Origin: Beroe forskalii
Taxonomy: Eukaryota > Ctenophora > Nuda > Beroida > Beroidae
Assembly (NCBI GenBank): GCA_011033025.1
Contig: WFMF01000179.1
Location: 248,001-312,000, forward strand
Length of the DNA stretch: 64,000 nt
Reading direction: 5' to 3'
Under the pieces are notes generated by a model. It did not search any database and had not been told where the DNA came from. It was given only the letters and a program-made list of their open reading frames with translations. Of this stretch, positions 29,001 through 36,110 are shown one piece after another. The position numbers were made by a program, and so were the translations under genes. The first letter of the stretch is position 1; each line of letters begins with the position of its first letter.

Positions 29001-32000
29001 TCTACCCGAACGAAAGCAAATAATTAATGTTTTGTTTTTCAATGGCAACTAAAACCCCTGGTAGCCTCTGGTAAACTCCCAGGTAGCTCCTAATTCTAAC
29101 CCCCTCCCTCCCAGGAAACACAATTACCCTGGACTCTACCTACATGCACGTGGGTGAGACACAGACCTTCACCTGTGTGGGGCAGCAGCCAGCAGGGGTC
29201 GACCTCCCTCCCACCATCTCTGCCTTTGTCAATGAGATGGAAGTGAGTGGTGGGGTGTTGTCAGGGGACGGCCTCCAACTGGTGGTGTCATTCGTTGTCA
29301 CTTCAAACCCCTCGCTCTCCTGCGAGTTCCTCTACACTCAGGTGGATGAAAGGATCGTCACTACTGCTAGCAACTCTGCCGACTTCATCGTATTCGGTAA
29401 GATACCATTAGGCGATTTCCAACTTAATTTATGTATTCCAGTCTATCCTCGCTGCATTGGGAATGAACTATTTTGTGCGCATGATATTTCATCTAGCGGG
29501 GATCTAACACTGAGCGTGCCTAATAAAGGGGATCTCACACTGCTATCTGCTATCTTCTTCAGGTTACAGGGATCTAACACTACTTTCTCCCCCAGGTTAC
29601 AAAGAAGGCATCGTCCAGGACTTGTACCTGCGCCCCACGGCCGCCAAACAAACCCACACCCTGAACTGCGACATCACTAACAGCGTGATGACGTACATAG
29701 CTCAAGTTGACGCCGGGGCGGACACCCCCCTCCTCACCATGTCCACTACCACCACCGACCTGGACCTCAACACGCCCCAGTCCCTCGACCTCTTCTGTTC
29801 CGTCTTCAGTGTCTACGGGGCGCCAGGGATAGAGATGGCTAAAACCATCACCATCGCTCCTGGCTCCTCAGTCATCACCACGGACCCTGTGGACCAGAAG
29901 ACCTCAGGTCTAGCTGTGTCCTTCACCTGTCTCTCTACACTGTCTGGTGGGGTTGTCACCTTCAAGAAGGCCCAGGACCCCTCCCGGGACTTCTCCTCCA
30001 TGACTACCACTGAAGTGCTGACAGGAGGCATCCTGAACACCTTGACTCTGGACTCCCCCTCCTCTACTGACCACGGGGAGTACTACTGCCAGGACTCCTT
30101 AGGGGAGCGGAGTAGCGGGGCCTTCCTCTACTTCCTGGAAGTAACGGTGTCTGATGACACTGTGTACAGGGACGCGGGTGAGGACGTCACTCTGCTCTGC
30201 AGAGTCACGGGGCTTGTTACTGTCACCTGGACTACTCCTGATGCCAGCAAGGTGCCCTCTGATGTCACTGTCATAGACCCCTCCACTGCAAACACTGTAG
30301 CAGAGCTCCACGTCACAGCAGTGTCGGACGGGTTTTACTACTGCGTGGCAGACAGCGTCGTTACCAGCTCAGCTATCCATGTCATTGTTATGGACGTGGA
30401 GTTGGTCCTGCCTGACGCCGTCCAGGACGGAGAAACCATCACGGTGACTTGCAAAGTCAACGGGGACCACGACGGTGTTACCATCTCCAATGGGGGCCTG
30501 GTGCTGCCAGTGCAGACGCCGTCTGACGCCATGCAGTCCATGGCAACAGGAGGTCTCACCACCTACACCACCACATACACTGCCAGCACTGCCGACTTCA
30601 CTGCCGACACCACCTCCTTCAAGTGCTCAGGGTACTACAACAACTTCGAGGAGGTACACGCTGAAGACCACACTGTCTACCTCATTGGATTCTACCAGCA
30701 GCCTCACGACCTACAGATCGTGTCTCCCTCTGGAAGCATCCCTCTCGCTGCGTACGTGAGTGCAGCTAGAGATGACAGTGTAACGGTTACTCTCAAGGAC
30801 GCTGTGACTGATGACGCTTTGGAGAGCAGCACGCCCATTGTGCTGGGAGACCTGCATGCTGTGACTCTCGACATGACCATCTCCACCATAGAGGACCGGG
30901 AGCTCTACTTCGAGCTGGGAGTGGGTGCTGTCACCGTCACCTCTGACACCTTCAGTCTGAAGGTGTACGGCAGCACGGTCCCACCCACCAACACCCTCAA
31001 CTTCCCCGGGGACTCCATCGACTCCCTCACTCTCACCTGCGTCTTTAAGTCACCTCAAGAGGTGCCCGTCACCTGGTTCAAAGACAACGATAACCTGGGT
31101 TACGACAACCCTTCCATCGTAACGAGTTACGAGCCCTCCACTGAGACCCTGACTTCGGAGTTCACTCTGGACGTGACTGCTGACATCTCCTCCTGTTCGT
31201 GTGAAGCTACGATCCTGGAAGTGCTGCAGAGCACCTCCTTCCCTATCCAGCTGGGAGGCTTCTCCCTGCAGCCCGCTGACCTGAACGCCATGTTCTATGA
31301 TAACGAGGAGGTAGTGCTCAGTGCCTCCCCTCCCTCTTACACACCACGCGTCTTCTCTCCAGACGGCTCCGAGCTAGACATCACGGCACCACTGCGCCTC
31401 TACGAGACCAGGCAGCTGATATCCGTAGTGGAGTGGGGAGATGATACGTACGGAGGAGAGTACTACCACACTGACACGCTCCAAGTTGCGGGGGTATACC
31501 TCGAGGAGAGAGAGGACTTCGTGGCGGGAACTGAGTCCATCCTCTCCTGCAAGGTGGCGCAGACAGACCAGATCTCCGCTAAGAGCGTGACACTGCGCAT
31601 CACACGAACCTCGGGAACCATTGACAGTGTCACTGAGGACACGACGAGTAACACTGGAGACTTCACCATCACCCACTCTCTGACTTGGGATGCTGACCTG
31701 AGTGCCGGTGACACCGTCACTATCACCTGTTCCGTGGTCTTTGAGTTCTCTGATGGGGCTGCGGATGTCGTCAAAGCAAAGGTCATCGCAGCAGAGATCG
31801 ACACGAAGTGTGACACTACCATGGACGTGCCTGACGGCGTGGTGGCTGCCAGTTCGGTGTTAATCCTGCCCGGGGAGCACGCCACCGTGACCTGTAACGA
31901 CGGCTACCAACTGTCTGGCAGACCGGAGTACACTTGTAAACAGGGCAAGTTGTGGGATCAGGCGCCTACCTGTGTCCTAGCGCACGCCTTGTGCCCGACC

Positions 32001-35000
32001 CTGGCGCCTCAAGGCGCCCAGCTGATGTACCTGCATCCGGACATGAGCATGACCTGCGCTGAGCAGGGATTCTTCCCCTTCAGAAACCCTCCTGTCCTGA
32101 CCTGCGACAAGAACGAGAAGGGCTGGGTAGGGACCTAGCAGCCGGACCCACCAACGTGTTCGACTTCGAGTTCTGCGGAGTCCAGAAGACACCCTTCGCT
32201 AAGTCCGTGACAGTGCATGTCACGTACAGTGGTGGGGATCCCTACTGCACAGATGCAGTGGAGGACATTGGGGCTTTCACTAAGTTCAAACAAGAGATGG
32301 ACCTGACCGTCATGTGAGTGTTATTTTACTCTGAGTCACTGAGTTTAGCTCTTGTCCCGGTTTCCCTTATCTCTAGGATAAATGGAGCTGTATCTACAGG
32401 CTTCAAATCAATGTCTACTGAATTATTAGTGAAACACTGTACATAACAAGACGAAAGTGCAGTATTTTTACGCGTTTTATCGATGGATCCATGTTACACG
32501 CAATGTTAGTAACCCTGAGCTCTACCGTCATTTCGGGAGGTTTCGTGAAGCAAGACACCGACGGGCTGGACATCACCCTAGAGGACTGCTCCAGCACTCT
32601 GGACGGATACACCATATCGGTACGATATTGACTTGTTCATGAGTTCATACCCCAAGAGCCAAGATTAGAGGATTTGGAAACTAACTAAAACTCAAATGCA
32701 ACACGCTCTAATCCCCACTCCAGCCCCCTGAAAAACCACTCTTACCCCCACTAAAAACCCCCTCTTATACTCCCCCTCTAAAATACCACTCTTTCCTCCA
32801 CTGATATCTCACTCTAATACTCCTTCCCTTAAAACCCAATATAACCCCCACTGATAACCCACTTTAACAAGTTAACAAAGACCCACTCTAACTAAATACC
32901 CCCACCCTGACAACCCCACGACTCTCTGCAGGTGAAATACACTGTGGACTACGTGTACCTGTCCGACCACCACTACTTGGACCTGGAGCTGCTCAACGAC
33001 CTCATTGCTGTGTCTGATGGAGACCCCTCCTCCAAACGAGCAGCATCCTGGGTATTCGACTCAGTCGCCATGACCTACACCTTATCTTGCCCCATGGGGG
33101 CGCCGCCCTTCCTTGACCAGTGTGTCGAGTGGTGTGCGGGTGTTTTCTGAATTACATGATCACTGGACAAATATCATTTAATCAGACTTTCCTACAACCA
33201 AAGAGGAGGTAACGTATGTTTCTTTTCAAAAGGCCAGTGATAAACGCGCCAACCAAGGCTGGTCCTTCAGCAATGTTAGCACCCCCTCTCCCTCAGCAAT
33301 GTTAACACCCCCCTCAGCAATGTTAACACCCCCTCTCCCTCAGCAATGTTAACACCCCTCCCCTCAGTGATGTTAACACACCCTCTCCCTCAGCAATGTT
33401 AACACCCCCTCAGCAATGTTAACACCCCCTCCCCTCAGCAATGTTAACACCCCTCTCCCTCAGCAATGTTAACACCCCCCTCTCCCTCAGCAATGTTAAC
33501 ACCCCCTCTTCTTCAGCAATGTTAACACCCCCTCTCCCTCAGCAATGTTAACACCCCTTCCCCTCAGCAATGTTAACACCCCCTCTCCCTCAACTTTCTG
33601 ACCTCTCCCTCAGTAATGGTACCACCCCCTCTCCCTCAGCAATGTTAACACCCTCTCCCTCAGCGATGTTAACACCCCCTCTCCCTCAGTAATGGTAACA
33701 CCCTCTCCCTCAGCAATGTTAACACCCCCTCCCTCAGTCGAGTGTCCGGCCGGGTGGTTCTCGGATGGCAGTGCGTGTGAGCCGTGCCCTCAGGGGCAGT
33801 ATCAGCACGAGGCAGGGAAGTTGTATTGTCTCGCCTGCCCAGGAGGACAGACCACCCCCGGTGTGGCGACTACCACCATCAGTGACTGTGCCGGTGAGTT
33901 GTTACAGATTCACTTGAGATGTTGCTTGAATATCGGAAATATCTTTTTCCACCGAAAGAGAGCCTCCGTCTTAATTCTCATGTGCAGATCAGCTTGATTT
34001 CATTTTTCCTCCAACACTCCTTTGTTCACTCCACCACTAACCCCTTGTTTCAGCGCCTTGCTTGGTGCCCCAACTAACAAACGGTGCCACCTACCCATCA
34101 TTCTCAAACGATCCCATCACGGACCCCCACGTTATCCGTATCGTGTGCGCGGACGGCTTCGCTCCTGAACTCAGCATGGCTGACGAATACACCTGTACTG
34201 ACTTCAATGCTGTTCCAGATGTTGCTAACTTCTGCAAAGGTAAACCAAACATGTTAAATCAACAATAAAGTATTCACTTTCTTCCCACAACTGTCTCCCA
34301 ATCCCTATTTGACCCCACTAAACTCCCTAACTCTTAACCCCCTAAACCCCTCAGAGAAGTGCGAGGTGCCCACTTTCTTCGTGTCCGACGAGCATCTCGA
34401 CGTTATTGCCGGGCAAGAGATCGTGTCCGGGGAAGTCATGCAGCTGGGATGTATGGAGGGTTACAGCATCGCCTCTACAGTATCCCAGACCCCTGCCAAC
34501 TACATAGAGAAGTCCTGTACAGAAGGAGTGATAACTCAGACGTTGGCCTCCAGTGACTTCTACTGCAAGAAGGATGGTCTCAGCACGGGTATCATAGTCC
34601 TTATTGTGGTACTGGTGATCCTGCTGCTGCTCCTCCTCTGCCTCATCCCTCTGTGCTGTTACTACTACGGAGGAAAGAAGAAGAAGGAGGAGGAGGACGA
34701 GGATCTGAAGGATGTGGAGATGAGACCGGAGAGTGCGTTTAGCTGCAGTAACCATGTCGTGGTGGAGGGAAAGAACAACGCTGAGGCGCAGCAAGTCGGC
34801 AAGAGCAACCCCTTCGGAGTGAGTGGCTTTAACAGCTACATCAGAGGCATGGCAGCTAATAAGAACGACGGCTTTATCCGCGAGTTCCGGAGCATCTCCG
34901 TGGGCACGGACTCTAAGAAGATAGTGTCGCAGCTCAGTGAGAACTACCACAAGAATAGGTACGGCACGGTCACGACCTACGACCACTCGCGGGTCCGACT

Positions 35001-35896
35001 CTTCAAGATCAACAACGACCCTCACTCCGACTACATCAACGCGAGCTACATCAACGGCTACGTGGTTCCGAACGCGTACATCGCCACGCAGGGCCCCCTT
35101 GACCACACCGTGCACGACTTCTGGCGGCTGGTGTGGGAGCAAGACGTCAACTCCATTGTGATGCTCAGCAACCTGAGCCACGGGGGCCAGCCCAAGTGCT
35201 CCAAGTACTGGCCTGACTCGGAGGCGGTGTACGGAGTGGTGAGTGTCAGGAAGCTGTCGGAGAACAAGTTCCCTGGTTTCCTGATCCGGGAGTTCGAAGT
35301 GGAGGTGGAGGGAGCTAAACGCAGCGTTCTGCAGTTCCACTACACTGAGTGGCCGGATGTTGGCTACCCGGCTGAGGAGTCCTTCCTCCGCTTCGTGTAC
35401 TACATTCGTTACATGCGCCAGGACCCCAAGAAGCCCCTGCTTGTGCACTGCAGCGCCGGCGCCGGCTGGACCGGCGTCTTCATCGCACTCGACTTCACGC
35501 TGGACCGGCTCATGCGGGAGGAGACGGTGGACGTGTTGGGGTGTGTGAACGGAATGCGGCAGCAGCGCTCCGCCATGGTCCAGAACGAGCCACAGTACAT
35601 TTACCTCCACAAGCTGCTGCTTGACTCCGTCAACTCCACCGACTTCAACAACCTGCGTGCTAACAGATTCCGAGCAAGTGAGTAGGGAGATGTTATGCTT
35701 ACTATAAATTACTAGTATTACTATAATACTATGATAATTTCTCCTCATATGTAGAATATTTGCTACTTCCATCAAATTTCGTTTTCAAAATTGTCAAATT
35801 TCTGAACTTAAAGTTGTAAGGAATTACTTCGCAGATGTAGAAGGAGCTGTTTACGTGAATGCAACAGGGCACAATCAGTACGAAGCAGGACTGTAG
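4433..35896 (+). CDS. Giant Ig/sushi/GCC2-GCC3 receptor with single (pseudo)PTP domain, 53-exon model
   Basis: A complete model from ATG 4433 to TAG 35894-35896 keeps phase throughout and gives about 4,470 residues. Order: signal peptide; polybasic pro-region; GCC2/GCC3; sushi; 22 Ig; sushi; module M; GCC2/GCC3; sushi; 10 Ig; two sushi; module M; GCC2/GCC3; two sushi; transmembrane helix; lysine-rich then acidic juxtamembrane; one PTP domain; short tyrosine tail. Most Ig domains use two exons, with phase-1 introns between domains. It is a type I plasma-membrane receptor by topology. Receptor-type PTPs with Ig domains are known in animals, but this length and the repeated sushi/GCC units are unusual, and no D2 phosphatase domain follows. 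Two joins need caution: one intron starts with GA (12836), and a frame jump at 32127 needs a 44-bp intron or an indel. The ligand and function are not known. Confidence 0.85.
5480..6127 (+). CDS. First GCC2/GCC3 and sushi exons
   Basis: Exon 5480-5635 has the GCC2/GCC3 spacing (C-x-x-G-x-Y, C-x-x-C-P-x-G, then C-x-x-C-P-I-G-E-S-T). Exon 5963-6127 is a sushi/CCP domain with the Y-x-x-G and V-T-I-x-C core and its four cysteines. Both are phase 1-1 and so shuffle-compatible. The 5636-5962 intron has no other feature. Confidence 0.85.
6480..12411 (+). CDS. Ig domains 1-4 of the giant receptor
   Basis: Exon pairs 6480-6598/7169-7331, 7614-7729/7921-8086, 9223-9348/9821-9988 and 11777-11888/12212-12411 each make one Ig domain. 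The first exon holds the first Cys and the Trp and breaks soon after the Trp in phase 0, 1 or 2; the second holds the D/E-x-G-x-Y-x-C strand. The introns at 8087-9222 and 9989-11776 are long and AT-rich with no gene I can see, apart from a GCCTTTCGG hairpin near 12,005-12,066 in the following intron. Confidence 0.85.
6836..7168 (+). repeat. 48-bp minisatellite made of 3' splice sites
   Basis: Eight acceptors of the form CCATTTCAG|CTGAG end at 6835, 6883, 6930, 6977, 7025, 7072, 7120 and 7168, spaced 47 or 48 bp. The last is the one used in my model. Because 48 is divisible by three and the unit has no stop in that frame, use of 7120 or 7072 would add 16 or 32 residues (LSSPSYTALLTNSPFQ) in frame. 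Confidence 0.85.
12713..16148 (+). CDS. Ig domains 5-9 of the giant receptor
   Basis: Exons 12713-12835, 13007-13162, 13373-13517, 13702-13841, 14291-14458, 14752-15001, 15130-15293, 15496-15604 and 15937-16148 make five Ig domains; exon 14752-15001 holds the end of one and the start of the next. The joint 12835/13007 restores a seamless reading (QALSGEVNSAY) only if the intron starts with GA. Frame and phase fit at every other joint with GT-AG sites. Confidence 0.8.
12836..13006 (+). other. Candidate GA-AG intron flanked by direct repeats
   Basis: No GT donor fits the end of exon 12713-12835. The exon end ACGGACAAGCACTCTCAGG and the intron end ACGGACAAGCACTGTCAGG are near-identical. Splicing between their TCAG positions gives seamless Ig sequence with correct phase and an intron starting GAGAGG and ending TGTCAG. 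Confidence 0.5.
13990..14290 (+). repeat. Pyrimidine-rich tandem repeat at a 3' splice site
   Basis: Degenerate units of CTCACTCCCTAACTCCTTACCTCC run directly into the acceptor CACTCCCCCAG of exon 14291. The following intron also has four overlapping GTAA units near 14,605. Confidence 0.8.
15722..15846. repeat. Small hairpin (MITE-like) in an intron
   Basis: A near-perfect palindrome CTCACTGCCTGTTA / TAACAGGCCGTGAG surrounds TTAAT at about 15,760-15,792. Outer arms GCGCAGC...CATGCGC and GCGCATG...GCTGCGC pair outside it. No clear target duplication was seen. Confidence 0.5.
16121..16206 (+). repeat. 46-bp tandem duplication across a 5' splice site
   Basis: ACAACCCCCATGCTAGTTAC followed by the donor ACAG|GTACTGG occurs twice, donors after 16148 and 16194. 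The second use would shift frame because 46 is not a multiple of three. Confidence 0.8.
16433..21801 (+). CDS. Ig domains 10-15 of the giant receptor
   Basis: Exons 16433-16569, 16785-16959, 17306-17417, 17730-17917 (or 17878), 18418-18518, 18713-18887, 19543-19703, 19856-20003, 20195-20359, 21121-21249, 21389-21516 and 21645-21801 make six split Ig domains. For the exon at 17730 the acceptor at 17727-17729 is required; an earlier AG at 17682-17683 gives the wrong frame. Several introns here hold minisatellites, listed separately. Confidence 0.8.
17048..17180 (+). repeat. 20-bp intronic minisatellite
   Basis: About six copies of CTCGGACATTGCCGTGTTAT and its variant with TCGCCGTGTAA, inside the intron 16960-17305. 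Confidence 0.85.
17840..17917 (+). repeat. 39-bp in-frame duplication of an exon end and its donor
   Basis: The segment ending CTACCTCAGAG|GTAA is present twice. The first donor (after 17878) is followed by GTAATA, the second (after 17917) by the stronger GTAAGT. The 39-bp step keeps frame, so the second donor adds 13 residues that repeat ITSPLIHHYLRG at the edge of the Ig domain. Confidence 0.85.
18048..18412 (+). repeat. 30-bp minisatellite before an Ig exon
   Basis: Twelve copies of CTCACCCCATCC-(T/C)-CTGTCCAGGTGCCACCC with few variants. Every copy has a pyrimidine tract and CAG, i.e. a possible acceptor. The array is open on both strands only because 30 is a multiple of three. The phase of the flanking exons puts it in an intron ending at 18417. 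Confidence 0.85.
19030..19540 (+). repeat. TTACCACC-type tandem repeat before an Ig exon
   Basis: Dozens of units such as CTGTTACCACCCCCTGTTACC and CTGTTACCATGCCTT fill the intron up to its acceptor CTGCCCCAG (19542). Intronic by phase. Confidence 0.85.
20370..20530 (+). repeat. 16-bp tandem repeat after an Ig donor
   Basis: About eight units of TCTGACACCACTTCAA begin 11 bases after the donor at 20359. Further along the same intron, two partial copies of a GACC(G/A)TGTAAGTTT...TATACGGTC segment lie about 300 bp apart (20,750 and 21,048). Confidence 0.75.
22040..24269 (+). CDS. Ig domains 16-21, including a 1.55-kb intronless exon
   Basis: Exon 22040-22200 joins in phase 0 to exon 22355-23907, which encodes the end of one Ig, four complete Ig domains and the start of another without introns. 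Exon 24106-24269 finishes the last domain (its E-F-Y-C strand is clear). The open frame before 22355 belongs to the intron. The GC content is higher than in the split-Ig exons. Confidence 0.85.
24483..24930 (+). pseudogene. Decayed tandem copy of the preceding Ig exon
   Basis: The stretch from about 24,483 repeats the sequence from about 24,023, including the upstream motif GTTGTTGACCATGAGATATC, the exon core around GGCATGACAAGGAGTTCTAC and the donor with its following intron. The copy has several indels and cannot keep the Ig frame. A further partial echo of the next exon's start (GACTCGAGGAGTCT) sits near 24,858. It is a failed exon duplication rather than a coding exon. Confidence 0.7.
24960..25397 (+). 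CDS. Ig domain 22 of the giant receptor
   Basis: Exons 24960-25111 and 25271-25397 make the last Ig of the first array: Cys in V-V-S-C, then Q-G-S-Y-G-C. This domain lacks the usual Trp after the first Cys (a leucine-tyrosine-lysine replaces it), a common variation. The following intron (25398-26172) shows nothing recognisable. Confidence 0.75.
26173..26373 (+). CDS. Sushi domain closing the first Ig array
   Basis: Read from the acceptor at 26171-26172, this exon gives a sushi domain with four Cys, K-C-D-Y-T-C and G-Y-W. A nearer acceptor at 26160-26161 runs into a stop, so the internal AG was chosen. Phase 1 on both sides. Confidence 0.75.
26319..26470 (+). repeat. 93-bp tandem duplication across a 5' splice site
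   Basis: The sushi exon end from TACTGGAGTCACAC to CTCAG|GTTAGTG is repeated with a few substitutions. The second donor-like site lies after 26466. Confidence 0.75.
26786..27418 (+). CDS. Module M, copy 1 of the giant receptor
   Basis: Exons 26786-26964 and 27154-27418 (donor uncertain; the Cys-Val-Gln-Trp at 27369-27380 is clearly coding-like) encode about 145 residues. They start with M-S-I-T-Y-L-G...C and I-F-E-Y and end with C-P-A-G-A...C-V-Q-W. The same marks occur in the other copies at 3116-3716 and 32171-33139. I do not recognise the family. Alternating strands and helices could fit a ferredoxin-like or SEA-like fold, but that is a guess. Confidence 0.65.
27620..28091 (+). CDS. Second GCC2/GCC3 and sushi exons
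   Basis: Exon 27620-27766 is a GCC2/GCC3 unit (C-D-A-G-T-Y, C-x-x-C-P-I-G-Y-Y, C-N-Q-C-P-T-G-E-S-T). Exon 27930-28091 is a sushi domain. They repeat the arrangement at 5480-6127 and restart the cassette after module M. Confidence 0.85.
28256..29396 (+). CDS. Ig domains 23-24 of the giant receptor
   Basis: Exons 28256-28442 and 28695-28789 form a split Ig (W-F-K-D; A-E-Y-I-C). Exon 29115-29396 holds one whole Ig without an internal intron, marking the change to intron-poor coding sequence. Confidence 0.8.
28765..28855 (+). repeat. 44-bp tandem duplication across a 5' splice site
   Basis: CATACCCACTCTGTCATTGC followed by CTAG|GTACTG occurs at 28765 and again at 28809, with the donor duplicated. 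The second copy would shift frame. Confidence 0.8.
29596..32313 (+). CDS. 2.7-kb exon with Ig domains 25-32, two sushi domains and start of module M
   Basis: From 29596 a single frame runs through eight Ig domains (several strong: G-E-Y-Y-C, G-F-Y-Y-C, V-T-W-F-K-D-N) and into two sushi domains around 31,790-32,126. At 32127 the frame jumps. A 44-bp intron (GT at 32127, AG at 32169-32170) or a one-base indel restores the next frame (FCGVQKTPFAKSVTV), which starts module M and runs to the donor at 32313. Codon choice is strongly C/G-ending. Confidence 0.8.
32171..33139 (+). CDS. Module M, copy 2 of the giant receptor
   Basis: Encoded by 32171-32313, 32520-32619 and 32932-33139. It shows V-x-V-T-Y-S-G...C, then G-A-F-T-K-F, a D-C-S-S segment, Y-T-V-D-Y-V-Y-L and a closing C-P-M-G-A...C-V-E-W. 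V-T-Y-S-G is shared exactly with the first gene's copy, and C-P-x-G-A...C-V-(E/Q)-W with copy 1. The intron 32620-32931 is CA-rich without features. Confidence 0.7.
33266..33737 (+). repeat. Acceptor-like minisatellite before the third GCC exon
   Basis: Around 18 units of CCCTCTCCCTCAGCAATGTTAACAC (about 24-27 bp). Each contains a pyrimidine tract plus CAG, and the last CCTCCCTCAG (33737) is the real acceptor of exon 33738. Confidence 0.85.
33738..34239 (+). CDS. Third GCC2/GCC3 and sushi exons
   Basis: Exon 33738-33893 (E-C-P-A-G-W-F, C-E-P-C-P-Q-G, C-L-A-C-P-G-G) is the third GCC2/GCC3. Exon 34054-34239 is a sushi domain (C-L-V-P...I-V-C-A-D-G-F...Y-T-C). No Ig array follows this one; the next exon carries the last sushi and the membrane segment. 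Confidence 0.85.
34355..35677 (+). CDS. Last sushi, transmembrane helix and catalytically altered PTP domain
   Basis: A last sushi domain is followed by a 23-residue hydrophobic helix near 34,585-34,656, then K-K-K-K-E-E-E-D-E-D. The PTP domain (about 34,830-35,640) has the family landmarks: K-N-R-Y-G-T-V, D-Y-I-N-A-S-Y-I-N-G-Y, A-T-Q-G-P-L, K-C-S-K-Y-W-P-D, the W-P-D loop (T-E-W-P-D-V-G-Y-P) and the Q-loop (R-Q-Q-R...M-V-Q). The signature reads V-H-C-S-A-G-A-G-W-T-G: Cys (35449-35451) is present, but the Arg that binds phosphate is Trp (TGG, 35467-35469). In active PTPs that Arg is essential, so this domain probably binds but does not hydrolyse phosphotyrosine. There is no second PTP domain. 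Confidence 0.95.
35835..35896 (+). CDS. Terminal exon with tyrosine motifs
   Basis: The long exon can be read to an in-frame TAG at 35683, but that reading crosses a good donor (A|GTGAGT, after 35677). The acceptor CGCAG ending at 35834 joins in phase and adds 20 residues containing V-Y-V-N-A and N-Q-Y-E-A-G before TAG 35894. Y-x-N is the core ligand of Grb2-type SH2 domains in known families. Intron retention would instead end the protein six nucleotides past the donor. Confidence 0.6.
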
Positions 35897-36002
35897 CTAA
35901 TGTAGGGAGTTTAAACCAACACGGACTCTACGACTGATCCCCAGATTGTTATGTGCAAGCAAATTAAGACACTTCGTTTCCGACTTTTGTCATAGGGGAA
36001 TG

Positions 36003-36110
36003 AATAAACTGTGATCCTCAGGAACTATTTAAATTTTATGCAATATTTAGTTTGATTATCTTAAAGTTAAATATTTTTGTGATCATTTATTATTATTCGT
36101 GAACAATAAA
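36003..36110 (+). terminator. Two AATAAA polyadenylation signals of the giant gene
   Basis: AATAAA occurs at 36003-36008 and 36105-36110, 107 and 209 bases after the final stop. Either could end the transcript. Confidence 0.6.

Noticed and set aside
34351..35775. 474-codon open frame on the - strand opposite the PTP exon
   Set aside because: It is the antisense shadow of a strongly coding, GC-biased exon; the + strand encodes an unmistakable PTP domain.
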